From Desulfomonile tiedjei (GTDB lineage Bacteria; Desulfobacterota; Desulfomonilia; Desulfomonilales; Desulfomonilaceae), in assembly GCA_016218715.1 (NCBI GenBank), contig JACRDG010000025.1:1-64000 (forward strand): a stretch of DNA of 64,000 bases. Direction: 5' to 3'. Of the stretch, positions 9,458 through 22,973 are shown piece after piece (position 1 is the stretch's first letter; each line of letters opens with the position of its first letter). The notes beneath the pieces were generated by a model. The model saw only the letters and a list, made by a program, of their open reading frames with translations. It was not told the origin of the DNA and did no database searches. The position numbers and the translations under genes were made by a program.

Positions 9458-9486
9458 TTGACAGGGCGGGTCGATAGCACTAAAGT
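9458..9486 (+). promoter_or_regulatory. candidate sigma-70 promoter for the metal-efflux locus
   Basis: TTGACA (9458-9463), a 17-bp spacer and TAAAGT (9481-9486) lie about 37 bp before the GTG at 9523. The block shares the pattern G-TCG-ACTAAA-TACC with the site at 3188-3216, suggesting similar control. Confidence 0.5.
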
Positions 9487-9522
9487 AATACCTCAAGAAC
9501 GTGTGGCCGACGGGGTCCTGCC

Positions 9523-9963
9523 GTGAAGAAGGCGCTCACAACTTGGTCGATGGTACTGATTTACGCATTCAGCATGTGCGGCGGTGTGGCCGCGGCAGGA
9601 TGCTGTATGGACCGGCCGACCGCCGCGGAAGCGGAGCATACCGATCATCAGCACCATCATTCCAAGGCCCAGGTGAGCCTGCACGCATTCTTGCACGCGT
9701 TGTCTCTCGCTGAATATTCGGCCATCGTAGACCACCACTGCTGTTGTCTCGCTTCCAGCCCGGGAGAGGATATCCAAGCAGCCCACATAGTGAGGAATCA
9801 GCGACCGGTCCCCGAGACCTTCGCAGCTCACCATTTTGCAGCCTATGTCAATTCACCTACCTTTGGCCCAGAGTCCCAGACACCTTCCTTCCGCTTGTTG
9901 AATGGACCTCGGGAACACAATGCCACCATTGTATCAATTCGTTCTGTCTCCCTGTTGATTTGA
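9523..9963 (+). CDS. Cys/His-rich exported protein heading the metal-efflux locus
   Basis: The 146-residue product has an N-terminal signal segment (about 1-25) followed by GCC, a His cluster (DHQHHH, about 42-47) and DHHCCC (about 70-75), all likely metal ligands. The rest is low in known motifs. The GTG start follows the promoter-like site at 9458. Placement directly before a CzcB/CzcA pair suggests a periplasmic metal-binding or sensing role. I do not recognise a named family. Confidence 0.65.
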   Translation: MKKALTTWSMVLIYAFSMCGGVAAAGCCMDRPTAAEAEHTDHQHHHSKAQVSLHAFLHALSLAEYSAIVDHHCCCLASSPGEDIQAAHIVRNQRPVPETFAAHHFAAYVNSPTFGPESQTPSFRLLNGPREHNATIVSIRSVSLLI

Positions 9964-10173
9964 GCCGATCCAGGCGGTCTACCGCCCGCGGAGAGCGTCC
10001 CGCTCAGGGGTCTTTCTATGCCCCTGATTCGTCGCGGCGTGCTCTCGTCGCAAGGTAACCGTTCACCGGCACAAACGCAGCGCCCCGGAATGACCTGGCG
10101 AGCGATTACCCGACCGTGAGCGGCGTTGCTTGTGGGCTCGGAAAACCGGTTCATCACGACAGGAGATATCAGT

Positions 10174-10455
10174 ATGTCGCGATTCATCGTGGTTCTTGCA
10201 GGACTCTTTGCGATGTTTCCGTTCTACACGGCTGTCGCCGCAGAGAACGGCCGATTCGCCCTCAATGAGAAGTGGAAACGTCAACAAGCCTGCCAGGCAG
10301 ACCAGGCCGCGCAGTTGCGATCGCTTGAAGCCGAGGCGGAATGCTCATTTCCAGGAATCGACGCAAAGCCATCGTCTTCGCCACGTGTCAACCGCTCCGG
10401 AAACGGAGCTCCGGCGCTGTCAGGATCTCCCCAGACAAACCGGCAGCAGCCGTAG
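10174..10455 (+). CDS. small exported protein of the metal-efflux locus
   Basis: The 93-residue product begins with a clear signal peptide (about 1-22, ending VAAE). A short charged stretch with two cysteines (QQACQAD and AEAECSF) and a Ser/Pro/Asn-rich tail follow. The ATG at 10174 is preferred because AGGAG lies eight bases before it. It lies 128 bp before the adaptor gene. No family is recognised, but the position between the Cys/His-rich protein and the pump suggests involvement in metal handling. Confidence 0.5.
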   Translation: MSRFIVVLAGLFAMFPFYTAVAAENGRFALNEKWKRQQACQADQAAQLRSLEAEAECSFPGIDAKPSSSPRVNRSGNGAPALSGSPQTNRQQP

Positions 10456-10583
10456 GGCCTTTCAGCACGATGCCGGGGAGCGGTGGCGAACAGGCCGGCT
10501 TTCAGTGCCGAGGCACTGAGGCAAACGTTCGCAGCGTTCAAGGAAGTCCCTCGGTCGAGTAAAGAGTTTTGAGAGAACAAGCC

Positions 10584-15315
<4,732 letters not shown>

Positions 15316-15424
15316 CCGTGCATGCTTTCGACGGAGGGCTACATCGGCCGTAGGTTTGGTCGTTATAGGGTCGTAAACCCGGCATTCAGACTGGGACAAA
15401 CGCATCATAATCGAGGAGGTACGT

Positions 15425-15622
15425 ATGAAAAAGATCGTGATACTTCTTACCGTCGGTGCATTAGTGGCAGCCGGCGCTGTGATGGTATGGGGCGAGAAAC
15501 CTGCGAAGGAGCCGAGGGTTTACTGCTGTCACGGCAAGGGGAAGTGCGACAAGCTGCACACGAAAGCCGAGTGTGAAAAGGAAGGTGGCAAGGTCGTCGA
15601 GAACTGCAAGGAATGCAAGTAG
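15425..15622 (+). CDS. small Cys-rich exported protein at the end of the metal locus
   Basis: The 65-residue product has a signal peptide (about 1-23) and a mature part with seven cysteines: YCCHGKGKC, AEC and NCKEC. A strong AGGAGGT lies just before the ATG. Such a short secreted Cys/His peptide next to an efflux pump fits a periplasmic metal-binding role, although disulfide bonding alone is also possible. It lies about 110 bp behind the pump gene and may have its own promoter. Confidence 0.75.
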   Translation: MKKIVILLTVGALVAAGAVMVWGEKPAKEPRVYCCHGKGKCDKLHTKAECEKEGGKVVENCKECK

Positions 15623-15673
15623 TCCTGACTTGAAAGCCTGCTCTGTCAGGCAGGTAAGATGATCGATTGCCAA

Positions 15674-15715
15674 GACTGAAGGCTCCGCCGCCATAATGCG
15701 GTAGATCCTTCAGTC
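15674..15715. terminator. hairpin between convergent genes
   Basis: A perfect nine-base stem, GACTGAAGG/CCTTCAGTC, encloses a second CCGC/GCGG stem. It lies between the convergent small Cys-rich gene and the PilZ-like gene and may stop transcription from both sides, although neither side has a U-tract. Confidence 0.55.
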
Positions 15716-15740
15716 CGCGGGCGCCACAGCGACATCACCT

Positions 15741-16283
15741 TCAAGCGGTCGCCAGATGTATTAGTTTCTTGAGCATCTCGCGATGGGCTTCCGAAATGTC
15801 GGTTATGCGGAGCCCGTAGACGGTCTCGTCATCCGATGTCTTTGGTTTGACCGAAACGCAGCGGGCTTCAAACGTCAACGGCTCCAGCGCGAAGAACAGA
15901 TCCGCCGAGATCACCAGGCGCTTAGTCTCGCCGACTTCGGTTTCGATACCCGTGACCTTGAGTTCCTGCTCGGAAATGGCGCATACCAGGCCGTTCTGTT
16001 CGGGAACTCCCAATTCGTAGATCGGAACGAGGCAGGACAGCTCCTCACGCGGTTCCAGGCTTATCTCATGGACGTCGATGCGCACCGTGTCCTCCGCGTG
16101 AGCTGTCCGTCTCTCCACCTCGGCCGGGGAGACGAATCCCCCGGCAGTGAGCTTCTCGAACGTTCGCGTCAGGCCTCTCGCGGAGAGGCCGTACTTTTCC
16201 ATCAGTTCCGCGTCGGTCATGCCTGTCCGCACGTCCGCGAGGAAATCTTTGACACTGATCTGAAGTCTCGGTTTGGGACGCAT
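15741..16283 (-). CDS. PilZ-like protein with N-terminal helical module
   Basis: The 180-residue product has two parts. Residues 10-57 form a helical module (VRTGMTDAELMEKYGLSARGL) repeated in the upstream gene. Residues 60-178 resemble a PilZ domain in strand pattern, with EPREELSC near the usual RxxxR position and CAISEQELKVTGI near the usual DxSxxG. Both c-di-GMP motifs are degenerate, so nucleotide binding is doubtful. It lies about 100 bp behind the leftward gene that carries two copies of the same module, so they probably form one transcription unit. Likely cytoplasmic signalling protein. Confidence 0.7.
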   Translation of the reverse strand: MRPKPRLQISVKDFLADVRTGMTDAELMEKYGLSARGLTRTFEKLTAGGFVSPAEVERRTAHAEDTVRIDVHEISLEPREELSCLVPIYELGVPEQNGLVCAISEQELKVTGIETEVGETKRLVISADLFFALEPLTFEARCVSVKPKTSDDETVYGLRITDISEAHREMLKKLIHLATA

Positions 16284-16385
16284 CAGGTCTACCTTTGACT
16301 ATTTAGGGCCGCATTGCGATGTCTCTTGTCAACGACGTGGAGACCAAGAGAACTCGGTCACTCACTAGACGCACGGTTGTCGGAC

Positions 16386-17600
16386 TCACTCGTCCTCGTA
16401 CTCCGTGTCCAACTGTTCTCTGATGTTATCGTAGGCTGCGGCCGTCGCGCAAGCCGCGATGGGTATGGTGGCGAGAAGCCCCAATCCGAAGAGCAACGCT
16501 CCGACAATCTGAATCCCGAATAGGAGCAGGCAGAACCCAAAGATCGGGAACCACTTCCGGGTGATCAGCTTCCGGCTCGTTTCCATGGCATTCCAGAAAA
16601 ACATCCTCTTGTCCACAAGCAGTGGCACCATAAAAAGGTACGCCACGGCGAGGTAGATGCCGGGGAGCAGCAGGAAGAACATGCCGATGGTGATGAAGGC
16701 GCCGGAAACGAGACTCCCCAGCACCAGTTGCAATAGAAATTCTGTCCCGGTAAAGAAATCTGAGAATTCCGGCGTGCCCCCTCTCTTGATCTTCAGCGCT
16801 ACGACGAAGAATCCGGCCTGCACGATCGTAGACAACACCCAGCCTACCGGAGGGCCGACTACCGGTATGAAGCCGAGAATGAAGAGTATGACGAACAACA
16901 GGGCTGTTGCGCCGATGAAGCCGCCCAGGTACCGGAGAAAAATGGCCCATCCCTGCTTGAGGTATCCCACGGGATCGACCTCATAGTCCCTCTCGAGCAG
17001 TTCAGCGCTCCATTGCGACGCCTCGCCCGTGTCGATTCCGAAGGATTCCCGGTTCTGAATCGGTGCTGCCTCGGAGCTGAGGCTCTGCTGCGGTGCGACA
17101 TCCAGCTCGAGTTCAGCGCCTTGGTCGTCCGGCTGCGTTGTCTGCTCCCGGTCGGGCGGCAGAGCCTCTTCGTGACCGGGCGACCCCGTGGCAGGAGGGG
17201 TTTCCCCGATTTCCACCGAGCTCGATGTTCCGCGCCCGCGTACCTCTGTGACCGTCAGATACCCCGCCCGGGTCAATGAATCGATCAGGCCCGGTATCTT
17301 CGTCACCGGGAGACTGTACTTCTCTGCGATTTCCGGGTCCGAGGCGCCGGCCTTGATATCGGCGGTGACAGCTCTTGCGAACGCTTTCTTGTCCGTGGAC
17401 GATGAAGGCGGCGGCGTTTCAGAAGGGGTGCCGCGGTCCAATTCCTCCTGACTGAGATACCGGGCCGCCAGAAGCTTGTTTTTCAAACTTCCAAGGCCTC
17501 TGAGCGTCAGCTGGTGCTTGGCCATGAGTTGTTCGTCCGTCATGCCGTCGCGGATGTCGGCAACGACTTCTTTGGCTGACACCTGTTTCTTTTCCTTCAC
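16386..17600 (-). CDS. membrane protein with two N-terminal helical modules
   Basis: The 404-residue product starts at GTG behind a purine-rich stretch. Two copies of a module of about 48 residues come first (about 6-53, VVADIRDGMTDEQLMAKH; and about 70-118, VTADIKAGASDPEIAEKY). A Pro/Ser/Gln-rich acidic linker follows (about 120-205), then a hydrophobic region with four to six helices (about 225-390). The membrane part resembles DUF4013/DUF975-like polytopic proteins. The module looks like a small helix-turn-helix or protein-interaction unit and is shared with the downstream PilZ-like protein. The protein may relay a cytoplasmic signal to the membrane; function is unknown. Confidence 0.7.
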   Translation of the reverse strand: MKEKKQVSAKEVVADIRDGMTDEQLMAKHQLTLRGLGSLKNKLLAARYLSQEELDRGTPSETPPPSSSTDKKAFARAVTADIKAGASDPEIAEKYSLPVTKIPGLIDSLTRAGYLTVTEVRGRGTSSSVEIGETPPATGSPGHEEALPPDREQTTQPDDQGAELELDVAPQQSLSSEAAPIQNRESFGIDTGEASQWSAELLERDYEVDPVGYLKQGWAIFLRYLGGFIGATALLFVILFILGFIPVVGPPVGWVLSTIVQAGFFVVALKIKRGGTPEFSDFFTGTEFLLQLVLGSLVSGAFITIGMFFLLLPGIYLAVAYLFMVPLLVDKRMFFWNAMETSRKLITRKWFPIFGFCLLLFGIQIVGALLFGLGLLATIPIAACATAAAYDNIREQLDTEYEDE

Positions 17601-17634
17601 CTCCGCACCCTCCGTGAACCAGCTCTCCTGCGTT

Positions 17635-18129
17635 TCAGGCTTCGCCTTGCAGGCCCTTGGGGTCAGGCGAACGGCTTGCTATGCCGGCTGCATTGCCTTC
17701 GTCGGACGTCCTCCTGTCCATTCTAATGAAGATGGCCGCAAGAATGAACAACAACCATTCTGCAATCAATAACGCCATCACCACTCCCGCCGGATTGTCG
17801 ATGAAGAACAGACTTACCTGTACTGGGTACAAAATTTCGAGAATAATTCTGGCCGACCATAAGATCGATTGAATGATGGCGTAAGCAAACAGCAGCTCAT
17901 TCTGTGTGTTCAGCGAAAAGAGAATTGTTACCGCTCCGAATGCTATCAAGAGAATGCCGATAGCGGCAACGGCAAGCGTAACGAGATTAATCTCATGAGG
18001 ATTCAACAAGGCAAATCCCTTTGATTGATAGGCAAAGTAGGGCATGACGAAATGGGATAGCCCTAGAACGATTTCCACCACCCCGGCAATCAGGAGGATT
18101 CTGGCGATCCCATTACCATACCCTTTCAT
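17635..18129 (-). CDS. small four-helix membrane protein
   Basis: The 164-residue product has four predicted membrane helices (about 8-30, 48-70, 78-105 and 112-138) and a short polar C-terminus. The ATG at 18129 is preferred because AAGGAGG lies just upstream; longer in-frame versions add only low-complexity sequence. It lies 34 bp before the module-bearing membrane protein and probably belongs to the same leftward unit. No family is recognised. Confidence 0.65.
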   Translation of the reverse strand: MKGYGNGIARILLIAGVVEIVLGLSHFVMPYFAYQSKGFALLNPHEINLVTLAVAAIGILLIAFGAVTILFSLNTQNELLFAYAIIQSILWSARIILEILYPVQVSLFFIDNPAGVVMALLIAEWLLFILAAIFIRMDRRTSDEGNAAGIASRSPDPKGLQGEA

Positions 18130-18533
18130 TCCATCGCCTCCTTCTTGATCTGTCCGGCGGCTGAACCATTGAGCTGGCAAGCGAACTCCTTGGGACATCG
18201 CTTCCGCCGGTGATTTCCATTTGAAGAGCCGCTTGGAAAGCCGAGCGACCGCGCAGTGCCGTTTCGGTGAAGCGTCGCGTGGCCGTCGCTGCGGTCCAAA
18301 TCTGATCCGCCAAGTACCCGATTCTCGCACACCAATGCCACAAGCGTCAAGAATGGCCTTCCAGACGATGCATGATACGCCGAGCCGTTTCTTGCCCCAC
18401 AAGAAGCCTGGCCAAATCGGCGCTCTTTGAAAAAACACAAACCGCACTTGACAGGACAGGCAGGTATAATAGAGAATAGCTATGAGAGATATCGGATGAG
18501 CCAATTCTTTGAGCAGTCGAACGTCTCGTCCGC
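18130..18533. other. divergent intergenic region
   Basis: No convincing gene. A perfect TATAAT at about 18465 faces the rightward TIM-barrel gene, but the TTGACA before it is only 11 bp away, too close for a standard promoter. Confidence 0.4.
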
Positions 18534-19427
18534 ATGGAGCAAATGGAGCCTGAGACGAACACTGACATCACGTTCGCGGGACAGCAGCGCAGGAGCAAGC
18601 CATTGACAAGATCCCCCAAACTGGCTGTCTGCAATTTCATGGAGGATGCGAGGCGCCTACGCCGATTTGCCCTGGAATACGGATTTGACGGAGTGGATTG
18701 GAGCTTCAACCGGGACAATCTTCCCGGCAGCCGTCAGCAGGTTGCGGCACTCGTTGACTCTGTCTCCGAGCTTTCACCTCTTGAAGTCAGGTATCACTGC
18801 TTTCTGGAGAACACGGACCTGGGCCATGTCGAGGACCGCGAGGCCGACCGCGCCGCGGGCGTATTCCGATCTGTCTGCGAGGTGGTTTCCGCTGCGAGAG
18901 GCGAGATACTGACCGTCCATATAGGTATAGGGCGTGAGTCCACGGCCGATCTCTCCTGGGACAAAACCGTCGAACGACTCGGCGGATTGGTGGAGTTTGG
19001 GGAAAGCCTGGGAGTACGCGTGTGCCTGGAAAATCTCGCGTGGGGTTGGACCAGCCGTCCGCCACTCTTCGAGAAGCTTCTCAGAAAATCCGGCTGCTGG
19101 GGCACCTTCGACATAGGCCACGCGCGGGTCAGCTCTTCAGTGACGAGCAGGGCTTACCTCATTGAGGATTTTGTCGCGCCGCATCCGGACCGAGTCCTCA
19201 ACGCGCATATCTACCACGAGGAGACCGATCACGGCCATACGCCTCCGAAGGAGGTCTCCGACGTTGAAGAACGTCTTTCGCTCCTGGCGCGACTCTCCAG
19301 GTGTGACTGGTGGGTCTTGGAGTTGAGAGAGGAGAATGCCTTGCTGGAGACGTTGGCCGCGGTCCGAACCTTCCTCGACGCGCGATCAGCTCCGGACTCG
19401 CGATGCGTCGCACTCACAAGCGAATAG
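18534..19427 (+). CDS. sugar phosphate isomerase/epimerase-like TIM-barrel protein
   Basis: The 297-residue product matches the xylose-isomerase-like/AP-endonuclease-2 TIM-barrel pattern: VDWSFN early, HIGIG (about 124-128), CLENLAWG (about 163-170), FDIGHAR (about 193-199) and NAHIYHE with downstream HGH as likely metal ligands. Such proteins isomerise or epimerise sugars, or act as sugar-related lyases. The first 25 residues are polar and poorly conserved-looking, so a TTG near 18603 could be the real start. It ends 2 bp before the stop of the convergent membrane-protein gene. Confidence 0.75.
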   Translation: MEQMEPETNTDITFAGQQRRSKPLTRSPKLAVCNFMEDARRLRRFALEYGFDGVDWSFNRDNLPGSRQQVAALVDSVSELSPLEVRYHCFLENTDLGHVEDREADRAAGVFRSVCEVVSAARGEILTVHIGIGRESTADLSWDKTVERLGGLVEFGESLGVRVCLENLAWGWTSRPPLFEKLLRKSGCWGTFDIGHARVSSSVTSRAYLIEDFVAPHPDRVLNAHIYHEETDHGHTPPKEVSDVEERLSLLARLSRCDWWVLELREENALLETLAAVRTFLDARSAPDSRCVALTSE

Positions 19428-19429
19428 AG

Positions 19430-21247
19430 TCAATATCCTTTCCGGATGAAGAGCCAGGCAGTGTCTCTCGCTTCGACCTGTTCCCATGCGGGGGAGGTGC
19501 GAAAATACTCGACCGGTTCCTTCAATGCGGCTTCGACCACCACCGATGAGACGAAGGTCTTCTGAGCGAGCTCCGTAAGGTCTTTCGGCCCGATGCCGTT
19601 TTCCCAGCGAGGCTCGGCGGGTGGAGGCGCTTGGAGTGACGCTGACAGGAATGCCTTCACCGCCTCGAAGTCGCCGGTCTGGCCCATGTAGTGCATGCCG
19701 AGCTGCTCGTACGCCGGTGACTGCGAGCCCATGAGGAACCGGTGCACCGTGGGGACCTTATACTGGGCTCCCAGATTCCCGGCAAAAAAGAGTCGCGGCT
19801 TTTCCCAAAAAATACCGCGTACCTGCCGCTGGGAGACGTTCATCAGGTATCCGCCGGAACGCAGCCGGTCGATCGTGGACCTTTTCCAGGTCTCCTGGTC
19901 ATCGTGGATGCGGTTCGTCGCAAACGAACTCGTGGTCAGATCCGCCCCGCGCGTCAACTGAAACTCGTTGGTTACGGAATAGACAGACATCACGAGACAG
20001 GCAGCCACCAGCAACATCCCCGCGCCGTGGCTCCGCGGAAAGTGCAACTCCTTCGTCAACCGAACGAAGATCACTACCAACAGGACGTGAAACGCAGGCA
20101 CCCCGCGAAACGGCCACTTGAACAAAGTAAGGACTGGCGTCTCTGCGAAGAAATCGGAAAGACCAAAGGACGCGGGCGACAGCACGAGCACGAACAACCC
20201 GACCCCGGCGAGAAGAACCACCATACCAGCCTGCTTCAACAGATCCGGTCTCCTCACGAAGCCCACGAGCGCAAACCATGCCGGGACACCGCCGCAGAAG
20301 AGCATGAAGTTCGTGAGCAGCATCTTAGTCCCAAAATGCTGCCAGACAGCGTAGGTTTGGGGAAACAACAGACCGAGGTAGGCCTGGAGCGGCACGCTGA
20401 ATTGTACCCATTTGACCGCTTCGTGCCGCCGCCCGTAGTATTCGTACACCGCACTCGCCTGCCAGAGCAGCGGAACCACTATCACCAGACAGAGGACAGC
20501 CTGCAGGCCGAAGCGCCGGGCAAGCAAAGACCAGGTCACCGGTGCGGAGACGATTCTACTCACGAGACAGAAGAAGACCACCAGTGCGGAATAGAACGTT
20601 GCGGTCGGCCCTCCGGAATAGAACATGCACAGAACCGCGAAGCCCGTCACAATGTGAGCTAAAACCACTTCCCGGGTCGCCGTGGCATCGATCAATCGAA
20701 CTGCTCCTGCAGCCGTCCACGGGAGGAAGGCGTACGGGAGGAAGTTGCAGGCCCAGTTCCCGGCCTGAATGGAAAAACATCCGCTGAATCCCAACGAAAA
20801 CCCGGTTACCAATCGAGCCCATGCCGGAGCGCCGAGTGTAGCAGCGAGGAACCAGCCTCCCAGAGCAAAGAGTGCGAGATGCAAGGATACGACGACATTC
20901 GTCATGGTCTCGGGATCGTGCTCCAGTACGAGCGCAGGAATCAGAGAGAACGGGTTGAGAACTCCCGGCTGCATGATGGAAACGAGCGGAGTCCCGCCGC
21001 CTCCACCGACGAGCGAGGTGTGCCACGGGAATCGGCCCGATTTGACCTGCCTGGCCGCATCGACGATGAGAGGCCCCGTAGCGATCACATTGTCGTCCCG
21101 GTAGAAGGTCACGCAGAATGAGGAAAAGCTGATCCAGAAGGAGAAGACCAGGAGAAAAGTGATGAGGCCGGCCCAGAGATTCTCTTTCGCTCGCAGGTCG
21201 TCAGCGTTGGTGGATCTTTCTTGTGACAGGCCCATACCTCCGGACAT
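19430..21247 (-). CDS. large polytopic membrane protein, YfhO/GT-C-like
   Basis: The 605-residue product has roughly 11-12 hydrophobic helices distributed from residue 28 to about 425, then a soluble C-terminal region. After helix 1 comes a loop with YRDDN and a glycine-rich GGGGGTPL segment. This layout recalls bacterial GT-C glycosyltransferase or YfhO-like membrane proteins that use lipid-linked sugars, although no catalytic motif is certain. It is convergent with the TIM-barrel gene and divergent from the deacetylase-like gene. The three could act in surface polysaccharide metabolism, which is inference from context. Confidence 0.65.
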   Translation of the reverse strand: MSGGMGLSQERSTNADDLRAKENLWAGLITFLLVFSFWISFSSFCVTFYRDDNVIATGPLIVDAARQVKSGRFPWHTSLVGGGGGTPLVSIMQPGVLNPFSLIPALVLEHDPETMTNVVVSLHLALFALGGWFLAATLGAPAWARLVTGFSLGFSGCFSIQAGNWACNFLPYAFLPWTAAGAVRLIDATATREVVLAHIVTGFAVLCMFYSGGPTATFYSALVVFFCLVSRIVSAPVTWSLLARRFGLQAVLCLVIVVPLLWQASAVYEYYGRRHEAVKWVQFSVPLQAYLGLLFPQTYAVWQHFGTKMLLTNFMLFCGGVPAWFALVGFVRRPDLLKQAGMVVLLAGVGLFVLVLSPASFGLSDFFAETPVLTLFKWPFRGVPAFHVLLVVIFVRLTKELHFPRSHGAGMLLVAACLVMSVYSVTNEFQLTRGADLTTSSFATNRIHDDQETWKRSTIDRLRSGGYLMNVSQRQVRGIFWEKPRLFFAGNLGAQYKVPTVHRFLMGSQSPAYEQLGMHYMGQTGDFEAVKAFLSASLQAPPPAEPRWENGIGPKDLTELAQKTFVSSVVVEAALKEPVEYFRTSPAWEQVEARDTAWLFIRKGY

Positions 21248-21452
21248 CTTGTGCCTTCTGCATGATTAGCGCCGCGCAGCCGAGTTTGTCAAGTCTGAAC
21301 GGCCTTCCGAGCGGGAACGGCTACACGATGCGGGTCGGCCTTGCTCTCGACTCAGGGAGAAAAGATCGCTGCATTGACAGCTCGAACACCATTGTGTACG
21401 GTCCGCATCATCGGTCTGGGTTGGGAGCAGAAGTCCGGCTCGTGGAGATCCC

Positions 21453-22433
21453 ATGCTGTTGGCGGTTACGATTGACGTGGAAGAGGAAGGCCTCTTCGGC
21501 GGCGCTTATGCTGCAAACAACGTTCGTGCGACGAACGTTCAGCGTCTGACGGCTCTGGACCGTGTCTTCAGCGAATTCGCCATACGTCCTACGCTGCTCG
21601 TCACGTACCAGGCTGCGCGCGATCCCGCGAATCAAGAACTGCTTCTCAAGCTCAGGGATCAATGGAAGGGGGAGATCGGCTGCCATCTGCACCACTGGAA
21701 TACGCCGCCGCTGGAGCCGTTGCCGTACGCGGAACCCGTGCCGTCCGGCCTCATGCCGGAAAGCCTCCTTGCAGCCAAGCTGAACACACTCCTCGATGTT
21801 CTGGCCGGGATGGGCGTCGAGCCGGTCTCCTTCAGAATGGGCCGGTTCAACATGGGACCGAAGATGTTCTCGGTCCTGGAGCAGAGCCCCATCCGGGTCG
21901 ACACGAGCATCGCTCCCATGCGCAAATACTATGGCGGCCCCGAGCAGTTGTGGGCTCCGACCGATCCGTATTTTCCCGATCCGGACAATCCGTATGTGCC
22001 TGGAGGGTCGCACATCCTCGAACTTCCCATGACCATCCTGCCGGTCACGCCCGGCCTTGCAGTAATTTTGGAGCGTTTCAGCCGCCTCGGGCCGCGGGCT
22101 GACTCGATGGCATCGTGGGTCGCCAAGTACGTCGCTTCGCTCCCCGCACAGCCACTGTGGACCGGTCTGGAACGGTTGAAGACCGCGGTGCGGCTCCACC
22201 GGAAGCGGCGAGGGGAGTGCCTGACGATCTTCTTCCATTCCTCCGAGCTGATGCCCGGCGCTTCCCCCGAGAACCGGACCGAGGACGACGTGAAGAGATT
22301 CCTGGAGCGACTGGCCGCGTTCTTTGCCTGGCTGCGGGACGACATCCACGTCGAATCGCTGACGCTGTCGGAGATTGCCGCAAGATACGCAGGCCGCGCC
22401 CCGCGGGCGGAATGGGGTCAGACGCGGGATTAA
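21453..22433 (+). CDS. polysaccharide deacetylase-like protein (NodB-type fold)
   Basis: The 326-residue product opens with LAVTIDVEEE, the position of the TFDDG motif in NodB enzymes, and contains EIGCHLHHW (about 70-78), matching the H-x-x-x-H metal-site segment. The motif FRMGRFNMG and the late FFHSSEL segment fit the later barrel strands. It belongs to the WalW/deacetylase-like branch rather than to classical chitin deacetylases. There is no signal peptide, so action on a cytoplasmic or lipid-linked glycan intermediate is likely. GGAGA precedes the ATG. It lies divergently from the large membrane protein. Confidence 0.75.
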   Translation: MLLAVTIDVEEEGLFGGAYAANNVRATNVQRLTALDRVFSEFAIRPTLLVTYQAARDPANQELLLKLRDQWKGEIGCHLHHWNTPPLEPLPYAEPVPSGLMPESLLAAKLNTLLDVLAGMGVEPVSFRMGRFNMGPKMFSVLEQSPIRVDTSIAPMRKYYGGPEQLWAPTDPYFPDPDNPYVPGGSHILELPMTILPVTPGLAVILERFSRLGPRADSMASWVAKYVASLPAQPLWTGLERLKTAVRLHRKRRGECLTIFFHSSELMPGASPENRTEDDVKRFLERLAAFFAWLRDDIHVESLTLSEIAARYAGRAPRAEWGQTRD

Positions 22434-22447
22434 GTGGACTATTGCAC

Positions 22448-22737
22448 AAATACGGTAGCGTATATGAGGTAACGTGCGAGCGTTGCATGTTGCGTCCTGG
22501 AGGGACGCACTTTGAATAGCCACGGGTTTCAACCCGTGGAACGAAAGCCCCGATGAAGACGGTCTGGACCCTGAAAGAGTCCACCAATCCCGCAATCCAG
22601 GGCTCGTGCCTGCTCAACCCCTTCAGGGTCGGTTTCGAACTATGGTTGGACGCCTCTTTCCACGGGTTGAAACCCGTGGCTACTGTTGGTCAGCCCCTTC
22701 GGGGCTTGGCGGTTACCCCGAATACGTAACCGTACTT
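22448..22737. repeat. MITE/REP-like repeat, copy D (composite)
   Basis: The element starts with AAATACGGT (22448-22456) and ends with ACCGTACTT (22729-22737), like copies B and C, but the interior differs. It contains an exact inverted pair, 22517-22541 and 22658-22682, each itself a hairpin with stem CCACGGGTT/AACCCGTGG. It also has a second inverted pair, ACCCTGAA/TTCAGGGT, around 22570 and 22625. A sequence like the middle of copy C continues to about 22830. Confidence 0.7.
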
Positions 22738-22973
22738 TCGCCATCGTGCGCTGAACTCGAACGGTGCGGTTCGCTTCGCTCACCACACCCTGCGGAGCCT
22801 GGCTGCATTGGTGGGCATCTCGCCTGTTGCGGTGGAAATAACAGTCCCGCGTCAACGCGGCTCAAAGACGCGAACAGAAACGAGCACGCCGCGTAACCAC
22901 TGTGTTATGCTGGCCCCGGTCCTCAGGTGAAAGTGCCGCAAAACCTCAATCAGTCAGGCAACAGGAGGGGTTC

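Noticed and set aside
18440-18470. TTGACA and TATAAT before the TIM-barrel gene as a standard promoter
   Set aside because: The boxes are only 11 bp apart. The TATAAT may still be used with another -35 region.
19742-20662. 306-codon open frame on the plus strand
   Set aside because: It is antisense to the polytopic membrane protein and has the His/Arg-rich composition expected from reversed hydrophobic codons.
21408-22595. 395-codon open frame on the minus strand
   Set aside because: It is antisense to the deacetylase-like gene, whose motifs, start and ribosome-binding site are convincing.
22517-22682. CCACGGGTT inverted pair as a CRISPR array
   Set aside because: There are only two copies in opposite orientation without regular spacers or cas genes.
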